Assembly: GCA_022600955.1 (NCBI GenBank) | Contig: JAHZJK010000027.1 | Location: 1 to 62,733, forward strand | Direction of reading: 5' to 3' | DNA length: 62,733 nt | Source: Gammaproteobacteria bacterium | GTDB taxonomy: Bacteria; Pseudomonadota; Gammaproteobacteria; Steroidobacterales; Woeseiaceae | Shown here: positions 36,624 through 44,287 of the stretch, piece after piece | How positions within the stretch are numbered: position 1 is the first letter of the stretch | Layout of the letters: every line of letters begins with the position of its first letter | Position numbers and translations under genes: made by a program | Notes under the pieces: model-generated | What the model saw: only the letters and a program-made list of their open reading frames with translations | Database searches by the model: none | What the model was told of the DNA's origin: nothing

Positions 36624-37390
36624 CGCCGCTCACCACTCGCGTCCGCCTCGGGCAGGCACACTGAAAACGTGCTCCCCAGTTTCGAGGTCGCAACGGTGAC
36701 ATCACCGCCATGTGCAGCAGCGACCGCCTTCACAACTGCCAGGCCAAGTCCGGTGCCATGCTTACGCGTTGTAAAAAATGCATCAAACAGGCGTGGCTGA
36801 ACGTCGTCTGCGATGCCTGGGCCGTCATCTGTAACGCAAACATGAATACTGTCGCCAAACTGGTGTGCGTGCAGCAGGATACTGGCGCCAGCCTCGCTTG
36901 CCTGGTCTGCATTGGATACCAGGTTTAGCAATGAGCCCTTGAGTGCAATCTTGTTACCAAGGACTGCCAATTGTGGATCTGTGACCGAAACGCGGACCCG
37001 GGATGCGCCAGATAACTGCCCGGCTATGCCGTCCCTGACATCATGCAGAAGCTTCAACACTGTGATGCGCTGGTGATCGCTGCGGGACCCTGCGGCGAAA
37101 CCGAGCATGTCATCTACCATGCTGCGCAGTTCACCGAGACCGCAGATAATCCTCGCTGCGATACGTGCCTGTCGTGGCGTCGATGTATCGAGCTGGCCTG
37201 CATACAACAAGGCCGAAGACAGTGGCGTCCGCACCTGGTGCGCAAACTCAGCGGTCATCTCTCCGATCGACGTCAAACGCTCGTTGCGTTGCTGCAGATC
37301 ACGAAAGGATTCTTCGAGTAGTCCCGTCTGATGATTGAATACGTCAAAACTGTCGTGGACTGGCTCTGAATTGAGTGAGGTCACCGCCAA
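36620..37390 (-). CDS. fleS: FleS/FlrB, cytoplasmic sensor kinase
   Basis: Start set at TTG 37390, with AGGAG 6 bases upstream. The frame continues to a TTG at 37453, but a consensus sigma-54 promoter (37433-37448) lies inside that extension, so it cannot be translated from this transcript. About 256 residues: a short helical N-terminus, the H-box 'EMTAEFAHQVRTPLSSAL', and a HATPase domain with N, G1 ('TDDGPGIADD') and G2 ('HGTGLGLAVVKAV') boxes. No membrane segment; a PAS domain of the kind present in Pseudomonas FleS is not evident in the short N-terminus. Phosphorylates FleR. Confidence 0.9.
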   Translation of the reverse strand: MAVTSLNSEPVHDSFDVFNHQTGLLEESFRDLQQRNERLTSIGEMTAEFAHQVRTPLSSALLYAGQLDTSTPRQARIAARIICGLGELRSMVDDMLGFAAGSRSDHQRITVLKLLHDVRDGIAGQLSGASRVRVSVTDPQLAVLGNKIALKGSLLNLVSNADQASEAGASILLHAHQFGDSIHVCVTDDGPGIADDVQPRLFDAFFTTRKHGTGLGLAVVKAVAAAHGGDVTVATSKLGSTFSVCLPEADASGERR

Positions 37391-37432
37391 AATGTTCTCC
37401 TGTTGGTCTGATTGCTTTCCTGCAATAAGCGT

Positions 37433-37448
37433 TGCAAGTAGCGTGCCA
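37433..37448 (-). promoter_or_regulatory. Sigma-54 promoter of fleSR
   Basis: TGGCAC-GCTAC-TTGCA on the minus strand, a full consensus match. Predicted start near 37421, about 31 bases before the TTG at 37390. Expected target of FleQ. Confidence 0.82.
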
Positions 37449-37494
37449 AACAATTGAACCTTTATTTATCAATAACTTATAAGTCTATCTGGCC

Positions 37495-37519
37495 GTCAAA
37501 AATCCGACGGGATTCTGAC
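37495..37519. terminator. Hairpin after fleQ, possible terminator
   Basis: An inverted repeat with about 10-bp arms and a four-base loop, one bulged T and one G-T pair; the 3' arm on the minus strand is T-rich (GGATTTTTGAC). A shorter perfect hairpin, CACCCG-GA-CGGGTG, lies at 37547-37560 just after the fleQ stop. Neither has a long T-tract, so termination is plausible rather than certain. Confidence 0.4.
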
Positions 37520-37563
37520 AGGCAAGTTTTTTTGACGTTAGTGGAACACCCGGACGGGTGAAC

Positions 37564-38910
37564 TTAGTGGACGATATTGTACTTGCCGATTTTCTCGACG
37601 AGAGTCGTACGACGCATGCTGAGCAAACGCGCGGCTTTGGCGACTACGCCATCCGAGATAGTCATGGCCTGGCCGATAAGGTCCTGTTCGACGTTTTGCA
37701 GACGTTCTTTGAGATTCGCCTCTGTAAGCTGCATCGCCTCGACAACGTTGTTCATTTCCGGGATTGGCTCTGATTGCGTCTCACGGTATTTCGCCGGCAG
37801 ATCATCAACGTCGATTGTGCCTTCCGGCTTGATGATCGCCAGGCGTTCAACAAGATTGCTGAGTTCGCGAATATTGCCAGGCCATGGATAGCGGGCAAGA
37901 ATTCGCACAGCGGCAGGGCTGACCCGAAGCTCATCCTTGTTTTCTGCACTGTGTGACACAAACAGTTCGCGCATCAACTGTGGCAAGTCTGAAACACGTT
38001 TGAACAACGGCGGCATTTCGATCGGGAATACATTCAAGCGATAATAGAGGTCTTCACGAAAATCGCCCTCTTTTACGGCTGTCGGCAAGTCGCGATGTGT
38101 AGCAGCGACAATTCGGACGTCACATTTTTGCGTTTTTCCACTTCCAACACGCTCGAAAGTCCGCTCCTGCAAGACCCGCAAGAGCTTGACCTGCATATCG
38201 ATACTCATGTCACCAATTTCGTCGAGGAACAACGTGCCGCCTTCAGCGAGCTCAAATCGACCAGTGCGATTGGCGATTGCCCCGGTAAACGCACCTTTTT
38301 CGTGACCAAATAGCTCGCTTTCCAGCAGTTCTGCTGGAATTGCGCCGCAGTTGATTGGCACGAAAGGCTTGTCAGCACGATCCGAAAGCTCATGTATTGT
38401 TCGCGCCACCAATTCTTTACCGGTTCCGGACTGTCCCGTGATTAATACGTTGGTATCGAAATCTGCAACCTGCTCGATGAGTTTTCGTACACCGCGGATG
38501 GACGACGATGAACCTGTGAGACGCTGGCGACGCTCTTGCCCCTGGTAACGTTCAGCCCGCTGTAGCAGTCGCACCAGTTGAGACCGGCGCAGCGGCATTT
38601 CAAGTGGCCAGCTGTGTCCGTCGGCGAGTTCCGGACGTGAGCCGGTCGCTTCAGGAAAGCAAATAAAAGGAACATCTTGATGAGCCGCGTGGAATTCGCA
38701 AGCTGCTTCTGCAAGCTTGCCGTCGGTCTCGATGTCACCAGCGACAATCGCGAGACTGTCCAGTGAATTCAGTTGCTGCCGGGATTGCTCGGGATCCGCA
38801 ATGACCGGCTCATAGTTCAGGTAGCGCAGACACCGGCTAAACTCTGCCGCACGCTGTGTATCCGCATCCAGAATCAGTATTTTCCCTGAAATTGCCTGTT
38901 GGTCTGTCAT
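37564..38910 (-). CDS. fleQ: FleQ/FlrA, flagellar master regulator
   Basis: 448 residues. Degenerate receiver-like domain (8-120), AAA+ with Walker A GQSGTGKE (159-166) and GAFTGA (206-211), and C-terminal Fis HTH ([21 protein letters not shown]). Location between fliT and fleSR is the canonical fleQ position. The Pseudomonas c-di-GMP contacts (LFRS and the Arg-Asn pair after Walker A) read RLTG and Arg-Thr here, so c-di-GMP response may be absent or different. A CRP-type site lies upstream. Confidence 0.94.
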   Translation of the reverse strand: MTDQQAISGKILILDADTQRAAEFSRCLRYLNYEPVIADPEQSRQQLNSLDSLAIVAGDIETDGKLAEAACEFHAAHQDVPFICFPEATGSRPELADGHSWPLEMPLRRSQLVRLLQRAERYQGQERRQRLTGSSSSIRGVRKLIEQVADFDTNVLITGQSGTGKELVARTIHELSDRADKPFVPINCGAIPAELLESELFGHEKGAFTGAIANRTGRFELAEGGTLFLDEIGDMSIDMQVKLLRVLQERTFERVGSGKTQKCDVRIVAATHRDLPTAVKEGDFREDLYYRLNVFPIEMPPLFKRVSDLPQLMRELFVSHSAENKDELRVSPAAVRILARYPWPGNIRELSNLVERLAIIKPEGTIDVDDLPAKYRETQSEPIPEMNNVVEAMQLTEANLKERLQNVEQDLIGQAMTISDGVVAKAARLLSMRRTTLVEKIGKYNIVH

Positions 38911-38978
38911 CGCAGCTCTTTGTTTGGTTTATGTAAAGTAGCTTTGCTGCGCCTAGCATAAACCTACAAATCGGCTGG

Positions 38979-39000
38979 ATTTGTGACCTCAGTCACAAAT
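38979..39000 (-). promoter_or_regulatory. CRP/Vfr-type site upstream of fleQ
   Basis: TGTGA-N6-TCACA inside a perfect palindrome with 9-bp arms (ATTTGTGAC on each side). A TATGCT -10 hexamer at 38960-38955 predicts a start near 38948, which places the site centre at about -41.5, the class II CRP activation position. No good -35 element is visible, as expected for an activator-dependent promoter. The remaining intergenic bases (38911-39034) show nothing else clear. Confidence 0.7.
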
Positions 39001-39034
39001 ACGTACATATTTAACGTAATACGTGTGTTGCTGT

Positions 39035-39343
39035 TCAGCTTTGTGGCTGCCCATAGGCACGCGTAGCGACCTGCCCCCGGCGAATACCGGACAGTTTGTC
39101 TTTCACCTCACTCCGAGATGACAATGCCATAGTCTGCACACGCTCCAGGCTATGCGAAACGGCAACTACTGTGCTTTGACGACTCTGTTCCGGTATGTCC
39201 AGCACAGCGCTTTTTAAACGCGAGGCCAGACGCTCGGTTCGATCCCATTCGCCATTTGCTGCCAGTGCCTCCATGCGTTCCAGCATTTCTAACACCGTAT
39301 CCTCCGGCGTCAACTCCAGTGTGATTTGATTCGCGACCATCAT
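39035..39343 (-). CDS. fliT: FliT-like export chaperone
   Basis: 102 residues, helical: 'TVLEMLERMEALAANGEWDRTERLASRLKSAV' matches FliT-type four-helix chaperones of FliD. Conserved position after fliS (11 bases). Family similarity is weak by nature. Confidence 0.75.
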   Translation of the reverse strand: MMVANQITLELTPEDTVLEMLERMEALAANGEWDRTERLASRLKSAVLDIPEQSRQSTVVAVSHSLERVQTMALSSRSEVKDKLSGIRRGQVATRAYGQPQS

Positions 39344-39354
39344 CGTCCTCCTGA

Positions 39355-39780
39355 CTAGCTCTGCAATTCATCGGCTCCAAGTACATCCGGATCGTCCGCA
39401 ATCGCATCCCACGCTTCTTTGAGTTCTCGCATCAGACCGGCGACCTCGTCCAGTGCCTTGAGGTCATCTTTTAGATTGGCTTCGAGCAATCGGCGCATCA
39501 TGTAGGCGTACAATGCATCGAAATTTTCCGACATGCGTTTATTCGCCTTGTGATTAAGACTGACCTGCAGCCCGCTGATTACGCTGATCGCGTCACCAAT
39601 GGCCGCACCTTTCTTGTCAATTTCACCGCGCTCCATATGGCCTCGGGCAAAACTGACACGTTTTAGTGCGTGCTCCATCATCATCTGTATCAGACGATGC
39701 GGCGAAGACTCGTCTACGGTGCTCATCGTACCAATCTGTTGATATTGTTTTAGCGCATCACTTCCGCTCGCTGTGTACAT
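39355..39780 (-). CDS. fliS: FliS, flagellin export chaperone
   Basis: Start at 39780 (MYTASGSDALKQYQQIG), with AAGGGA upstream; the frame runs back to 39816 inside fliD. 141 residues with the FliS pattern 'SPHRLIQMMMEHALKRVSFARGHMERGEI' and 'ANLKDDLKALDEVAGLMRELKEAW'. Binds the flagellin C-terminus and prevents early polymerisation. Confidence 0.94.
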   Translation of the reverse strand: MYTASGSDALKQYQQIGTMSTVDESSPHRLIQMMMEHALKRVSFARGHMERGEIDKKGAAIGDAISVISGLQVSLNHKANKRMSENFDALYAYMMRRLLEANLKDDLKALDEVAGLMRELKEAWDAIADDPDVLGADELQS

Positions 39781-39799
39781 TCCCAAATCCCTTTCCAAT

Positions 39800-41185
39800 T
39801 TAGCCCTCGGAACCACCGGCTCCAGGTAGATTGTTTAGTTGTTGCGCCAGGAAGTTACTCGTGGAATTCAATTGCGCGAGCAAAGAATCCAGAGCATTGA
39901 ATTGCCTGAGCAAACGTGTTTCCAGAGATGCCAAACGCTCATTGAGTGCGCCTCTGTCGTCATTGATTCCCTCAATCGTTGATGTCAGTCCCTGTGTGCG
40001 AGACTCGATAATGCCATCGGACTCAAGAAAGCCGTCGGTTACCGTATAGAGTCGAGTTGCGAAACCGTCCGTCGTCGAAAACAACTGACCAAACTTTACA
40101 AAGTCCTCCGCGAGGACATTGCTCATTTTCTCTTCGTTTAGTTCCAACTTGCCATCAAGTTGAACTTCGATACCAACATCGCTGAGCATCGAGAAATCAG
40201 CATCGATATCCTGCACTGCGGTACTCATTTCGCGGCGAATCTGGTCACGTATGCCACGTACCGTTGAATCACCGACCAAGGGAGCTGCCTGCTCGCTCTC
40301 AGAGTTATACGCAGTCATTGCATCGACCGTTTGGATTAATGCGTTGTAACTCTCTACAAAGTCGTTTATCAGGCCCGTCGCAGCGGACTGGTCGTTTTCA
40401 ACCAGTAAGCTTTCAGAACCTGTAGTTACTCCGAACAAAGATATCGTAACCCCTTGCACGGCACCGGTGATCGTGTTCGATTCACTCATGACGTCCAGGC
40501 CGTCAATTCGAATCAACGAATCTTGGGCCGCGATCGACTCCGTCATGGAAAACAGGCTGTTGCCAGGATCATATTCCAGCGCGGACAGTCCACCATCGCC
40601 ACCCGTCTGCGTGACGGTGATAGTGTTGGCGACGCCTGTGTCATCGGCCGTCATAATGATGTAGCTGCCACTGTCCGCGTTTACAATCGTTGCTGACACA
40701 CCGGGGTTGTCTGTGGATGCGTTGATCGAGTCACGAATGCCTGCGAGTGTATTGTTCGTACCGTCAATCTCGAGATCGAACGTATCGGCGCCGACTGCGA
40801 CAGTCAGAGTACCGGTTCCGACGACAGCATCAGAGTCAGCGAACGCTCCTGATGTCAGCTTTTGCGCCTGTGCCAACTGAACGACGTCAAGCGAGTAACT
40901 GGACGGCAGAGCCGACGTTCCGGCGCTAACCGTAAACGCTTCTTCGTTGCCTGAGAATGCTTTGCGCGACAGAAACTTGTCCAGCGACTGCATGACCTCA
41001 AGCTTGTCACGCAAATCGGACAGAGCTGATTTGAGGCTTCCAAATGCGGACAGCTTCGCTTGTGCTCTGAATTCCTGCTGTCCCAATCTGGACTCCACCG
41101 GTTGTCCCTCCGCAGCGACTAGCGACTGCACGATTCCGGCAATATCAAGGCCGGACCCAATTCCGGTTGAAACAATACTGGCCAT
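39800..41185 (-). CDS. fliD: FliD, filament cap
   Basis: 461 residues. N-terminal 'GIGSGLDIAGIVQSLVAAE' and a C-terminal coiled coil are FliD signatures; the middle holds Ig-like D2/D3 domains. Pentameric cap that folds flagellin at the filament tip. A sigma-54-like site lies at 41239. Confidence 0.95.
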   Translation of the reverse strand: MASIVSTGIGSGLDIAGIVQSLVAAEGQPVESRLGQQEFRAQAKLSAFGSLKSALSDLRDKLEVMQSLDKFLSRKAFSGNEEAFTVSAGTSALPSSYSLDVVQLAQAQKLTSGAFADSDAVVGTGTLTVAVGADTFDLEIDGTNNTLAGIRDSINASTDNPGVSATIVNADSGSYIIMTADDTGVANTITVTQTGGDGGLSALEYDPGNSLFSMTESIAAQDSLIRIDGLDVMSESNTITGAVQGVTISLFGVTTGSESLLVENDQSAATGLINDFVESYNALIQTVDAMTAYNSESEQAAPLVGDSTVRGIRDQIRREMSTAVQDIDADFSMLSDVGIEVQLDGKLELNEEKMSNVLAEDFVKFGQLFSTTDGFATRLYTVTDGFLESDGIIESRTQGLTSTIEGINDDRGALNERLASLETRLLRQFNALDSLLAQLNSTSNFLAQQLNNLPGAGGSEG

Positions 41186-41238
41186 AGCTTTATCTCAGTC
41201 TGTCTTCATTGCGATGTTTTCGATCCACAGAACCTGAG

Positions 41239-41254
41239 TTACAAGAAGCGTGCC
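41239..41254 (-). promoter_or_regulatory. Sigma-54-like site upstream of fliD
   Basis: TGGCAC-GCTTC-TTGTA on the minus strand. The -24 half is perfect, but the -12 half has GT in place of the nearly invariant GC, so activity is doubtful. Position fits (predicted start about 42 bases before fliD). Confidence 0.4.
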
Positions 41255-41283
41255 AGATTCAGTGAAACAGCCGTTGTTTCCCG

Positions 41284-41634
41284 TCACACGAGGCTGTCGT
41301 AGAGCCGCAGCGCCACGTCACCCGCGTCTGATAAATAGGTTTCTGCATTTTCGGGCGGAATCTGGCGGATAATCTCGCCAGTTTCGCTATCCAGAACCTG
41401 GATTACGGATCTGCCGCTTTCCATATCGACTTCGAACCGCAAATCTCGTCCAATGGCCTGGCTCGCGATATTCAGTTTTTTTGCGAGAACTTCCATATTC
41501 GTCTTGACCGGTTGCGGCAACTCCTTGCCGTTTTCGGACTCAGCGTTGCCGGGCTGCGCTTTTTCTGACGCAGGCTTTAACGCCGCAAACGTACCCGTAA
41601 GTGCGGAGATTTGTTTTATGTCTTGATCAGACAT
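41284..41634 (-). CDS. flaG: FlaG family protein
   Basis: 116 residues. Disordered N-terminal 45, then the FlaG domain with 'LRFEVDMESGRSVIQVLDSETGEIIRQIPPE'. FlaG affects filament length in several polar flagellates. GGAG precedes the ATG. Between fliC and fliD, its usual place. Confidence 0.92.
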   Translation of the reverse strand: MSDQDIKQISALTGTFAALKPASEKAQPGNAESENGKELPQPVKTNMEVLAKKLNIASQAIGRDLRFEVDMESGRSVIQVLDSETGEIIRQIPPENAETYLSDAGDVALRLYDSLV

Positions 41635-41664
41635 GAAAATTCTCCAGTATTACAAAAGCCCTCC

Positions 41665-41690
41665 GGAAGGCAACGTCCTTGCCACCTTCC
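41665..41690 (-). promoter_or_regulatory. Sigma-54-like site or hairpin between fliC and flaG
   Basis: The minus-strand core at 41684-41669 reads TGGCAA-GGACG-TTGCC: GG and GC at the right spacing, with mismatches at the ends of both halves. The same bases form an imperfect hairpin (GGAAGG...CCTTCC arms) with only TTTT downstream. Predicted start about 23 bases before flaG fits a promoter; a leaky fliC terminator is the alternative. Confidence 0.45.
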
Positions 41691-41711
41691 GTCGGGACTC
41701 GATCAAACTTC

Positions 41712-42857
41712 CTACTGCAGCAGACTCAAAGCAAGCTGCGGTGCAGCATTAGCCTGTGACAGTACGGCAACGCCGGCCTGCTGCAGGATTTGAGCTTTAG
41801 TCAGTGCCGCTGTTTCAGCAGCGAAATCCGCATCCTGAATACGACCGCGAGATGCCGACAGGTTTTCACTTACTGTCTGCAAGTTGACGATCGTCGACTC
41901 GAAACGGTTCTGGATAGCACCCAGGTTGCCGCGCAAGCCGTTCACGTCGGTCAATGCAGAGTCAATACGAGCGATAGCGAAATTCGCGCTGCCAACCGTA
42001 CCAACACCCACGCCTTCCAGCGTGGTTGTAGCGCCAACAGCTTCATCAGCTGTAACACCCGCAAGACCGGTTGTATCTGTACCAGCTGCGCCCGCTTCAG
42101 CGATCGTTACGTCCGTATCGTTGCCGTTGATAACCTGCAACTGACCGGCATCGTTGACGAATGCGGCAACGCCCGTAACATTGGCGGAGTTAATTGCACT
42201 TGCCGCTTCCTGGGCTGTAGAACCGCCCGCTACGACAGCAGTACCGTAAAGGTCAGCCGTCGTACCATCACCAAAACTCAAGGTAATGTCGGTGCTAGCC
42301 GCGTCTGTCATGTCGAACGCAGCAGCCGTGTTGGTATTTACCGTACCAATAGCCGCAGCCGTAACGTCGGTTGTCAGTGAAACAGCAATTGTCTCACCGA
42401 CGTTGGCGCCAACCTGGAAGGTTGCTGTTCCGAAAGAACCGTCGAGGACCTTAACGCCGTTGAAGCTGGTTTGCTTCGCAATGCGATCGACCTCAGCAAG
42501 TCGTTCCGTAACTTCAGCATCGAGTGCTGCACGATCAGATGCAGAGTTCGTCGCGTTGACTGACTGGACAGCCAGTTCACGAATACGCTGAAGGTTATTG
42601 GTTAGCTCGCCAAGCGCACTTTCAGTTGTCTGCGCGAGGGAGATACCATCACTTGCGTTTCGCACGGCCTGGTCGAGGCCACGGATTTGTGTGGTGAAGC
42701 GCTCGGAAATTGCGAGACCTGCCGCATCATCCTTCGCACTATTAATTCGCAGGCCTGTAGACAGCCGTTCCAGAGACTGGTTTAGCAAACCTTGCGAACG
42801 ATTCAAATTACGTTGTGCATTAAGCGAAGCAACGTTGGTATTAATCGTCTGTGCCAT
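41712..42857 (-). CDS. fliC: Flagellin
   Basis: 381 residues. The conserved D0/D1 ends are clear: MAQTINTNVASLNAQRNLNR at the start, and 'VLSQANAAPQLALSLLQ' at the end. The central variable region (about 170-285) is Ala/Thr/Val-rich. A single flagellin gene is visible. FliA promoter at 42953; the leader has a GGA-containing ribosome site. Confidence 0.97.
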   Translation of the reverse strand: MAQTINTNVASLNAQRNLNRSQGLLNQSLERLSTGLRINSAKDDAAGLAISERFTTQIRGLDQAVRNASDGISLAQTTESALGELTNNLQRIRELAVQSVNATNSASDRAALDAEVTERLAEVDRIAKQTSFNGVKVLDGSFGTATFQVGANVGETIAVSLTTDVTAAAIGTVNTNTAAAFDMTDAASTDITLSFGDGTTADLYGTAVVAGGSTAQEAASAINSANVTGVAAFVNDAGQLQVINGNDTDVTIAEAGAAGTDTTGLAGVTADEAVGATTTLEGVGVGTVGSANFAIARIDSALTDVNGLRGNLGAIQNRFESTIVNLQTVSENLSASRGRIQDADFAAETAALTKAQILQQAGVAVLSQANAAPQLALSLLQ

Positions 42858-42952
42858 TGTAAAACTCCTGGTTAAAGAAAAGTCCGGTCTGCTAGAGCCG
42901 CCGGAAGTTAGTTATGGCCACGAAATCAGTTCAAGACCACCGTTCGAAGTGG

Positions 42953-42979
42953 TTATCGGTCAGCATGAGCAGACCTTTA
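42953..42979 (-). promoter_or_regulatory. FliA promoter of fliC
   Basis: TAAAGGTC, 11 bases, ACCGATAA on the minus strand, one mismatch in the -10. Predicted start near 42946, about 90 bases before the ATG. A short inverted repeat (ACCAC-N8-GTGGT, 42936-42953) sits at the start of the leader and could form a 5' hairpin. The 235-base fliC-flgL gap holds no other gene. Confidence 0.78.
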
Positions 42980-43092
42980 GGATTTGTTTTTGGCTGGGGT
43001 GGTTTTGACTGTCTTTGCCCCGACCACAGAACGGAAATCTTTAGCGATGATTGGAAAAAGTGTGACGTGTGCCGCCAAATTTTTCCTGCTGG

Positions 43093-44286
43093 CTAGAGGT
43101 AGTTAAACAATGACAATGACTGCGTACGGATAAAGGACTGCTGTGCCGCTTCAAGGGTTGTCGCTTCAAGGCTCAGACGTGACAGCGCCTCAGCGTAATC
43201 AAGGTCCTCAATGCTTGCCAGAGTTTCCTGGTACGACAATGCGAAGGACCCATTGGAGTCGACCTGCTCCTCAATCGCTGACAGGCGCGATCCGATTTGC
43301 GTGCGGACGTCAAGAATATTGCCAATCGCCTGATCAACATTGAGTAAACCGAAATTAACCTGATTATTCAGTTCTGCACGAGCGACGTCATCGCCCACAT
43401 TCTGTTCCAGTGCAGTCGCGATTTGATCAACACTCTCAAATACGCTCTGCAAACCGCTGGCCGCAAAATTAAACTGATCGCCGCCTTCAGGTTGCCCATC
43501 GATTGATATCTCGATCCCCTGAAAGGCGATTGTGTCGCCAGGCTCGAATGCCCCACTCGCGACCAGGACCGAGGCGCTATTTCTCACCTGATAGTTATCT
43601 TGATCGAGGAATCGAACACTGTACCGACCCTGATCCCATACAGCTGGATCAACGAGGCTGCCAGCCCCAAGCACTCCTGATCCTGTATTTACCGGCGATG
43701 GCACGGCTACAAAGGTACCGTTGCCCTGGCGATTAGTGAAAAATACCGCTGACCCGGGGTCGCCATCCGGCACCTGTCGCCCTTCACCAATTTGAATGTA
43801 TCGCTGGCCCTGGTCACCATTGTAAACGAACGACGAGCCCGCGCGTGTGACGGGCAAAGTATCTTCGAGATTACCCGAGAACAGGTAACTGCCGTTACCG
43901 TCCTTCTGATTAGCGAGTTGCACGAGCTGATCCAGTTGTTCACGTATTTCGACAGCGATCAATTTGCGAGTCTCATCGCTTTGCGAGCCATTGTTCGCCT
44001 GCAACGCCAGTTCCCGCACTCGTTGCAGAACATTGTTGACAGAATTCAGCGAAGATTCTTCCTGTGCAAGTCGGTTCGTCGCAATGTTTGAATTGCGATC
44101 GAATTGTTCCAGGCGTCCGATAGACTCACGAATCTCGAGTGCTCGGGACGCTGCAATCGGATCATCCGACGGTGTCAGCACGCGCCTGCCACTGGAAATC
44201 TGACGCTGCGTGAAGTCGAGCGCAGTCTGTAGTCGCTGCATCATCGTCAGCCCACTAAGGTATGCGCCTTGCGTCGATACTCTCAT
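43093..44286 (-). CDS. flgL: FlgL, hook-filament junction protein
   Basis: 397 residues. N-terminal 'MQRLQTALDFTQRQISSGRRVLTPSDDPIAASRALEI' and C-terminal 'LSRLSLEATTLEAAQQSFIRTQSLSLFNYL' are FlgL/HAP3 signatures. One base after flgK. Confidence 0.95.
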   Translation of the reverse strand: MRVSTQGAYLSGLTMMQRLQTALDFTQRQISSGRRVLTPSDDPIAASRALEIRESIGRLEQFDRNSNIATNRLAQEESSLNSVNNVLQRVRELALQANNGSQSDETRKLIAVEIREQLDQLVQLANQKDGNGSYLFSGNLEDTLPVTRAGSSFVYNGDQGQRYIQIGEGRQVPDGDPGSAVFFTNRQGNGTFVAVPSPVNTGSGVLGAGSLVDPAVWDQGRYSVRFLDQDNYQVRNSASVLVASGAFEPGDTIAFQGIEISIDGQPEGGDQFNFAASGLQSVFESVDQIATALEQNVGDDVARAELNNQVNFGLLNVDQAIGNILDVRTQIGSRLSAIEEQVDSNGSFALSYQETLASIEDLDYAEALSRLSLEATTLEAAQQSFIRTQSLSLFNYL

Positions 44287-44287
44287 T

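Noticed and set aside
37547..37560. CACCCG-GA-CGGGTG hairpin as the fleQ terminator
   Set aside because: A perfect but short stem with no T-tract after it on the minus strand; kept only as a note beside the larger hairpin.
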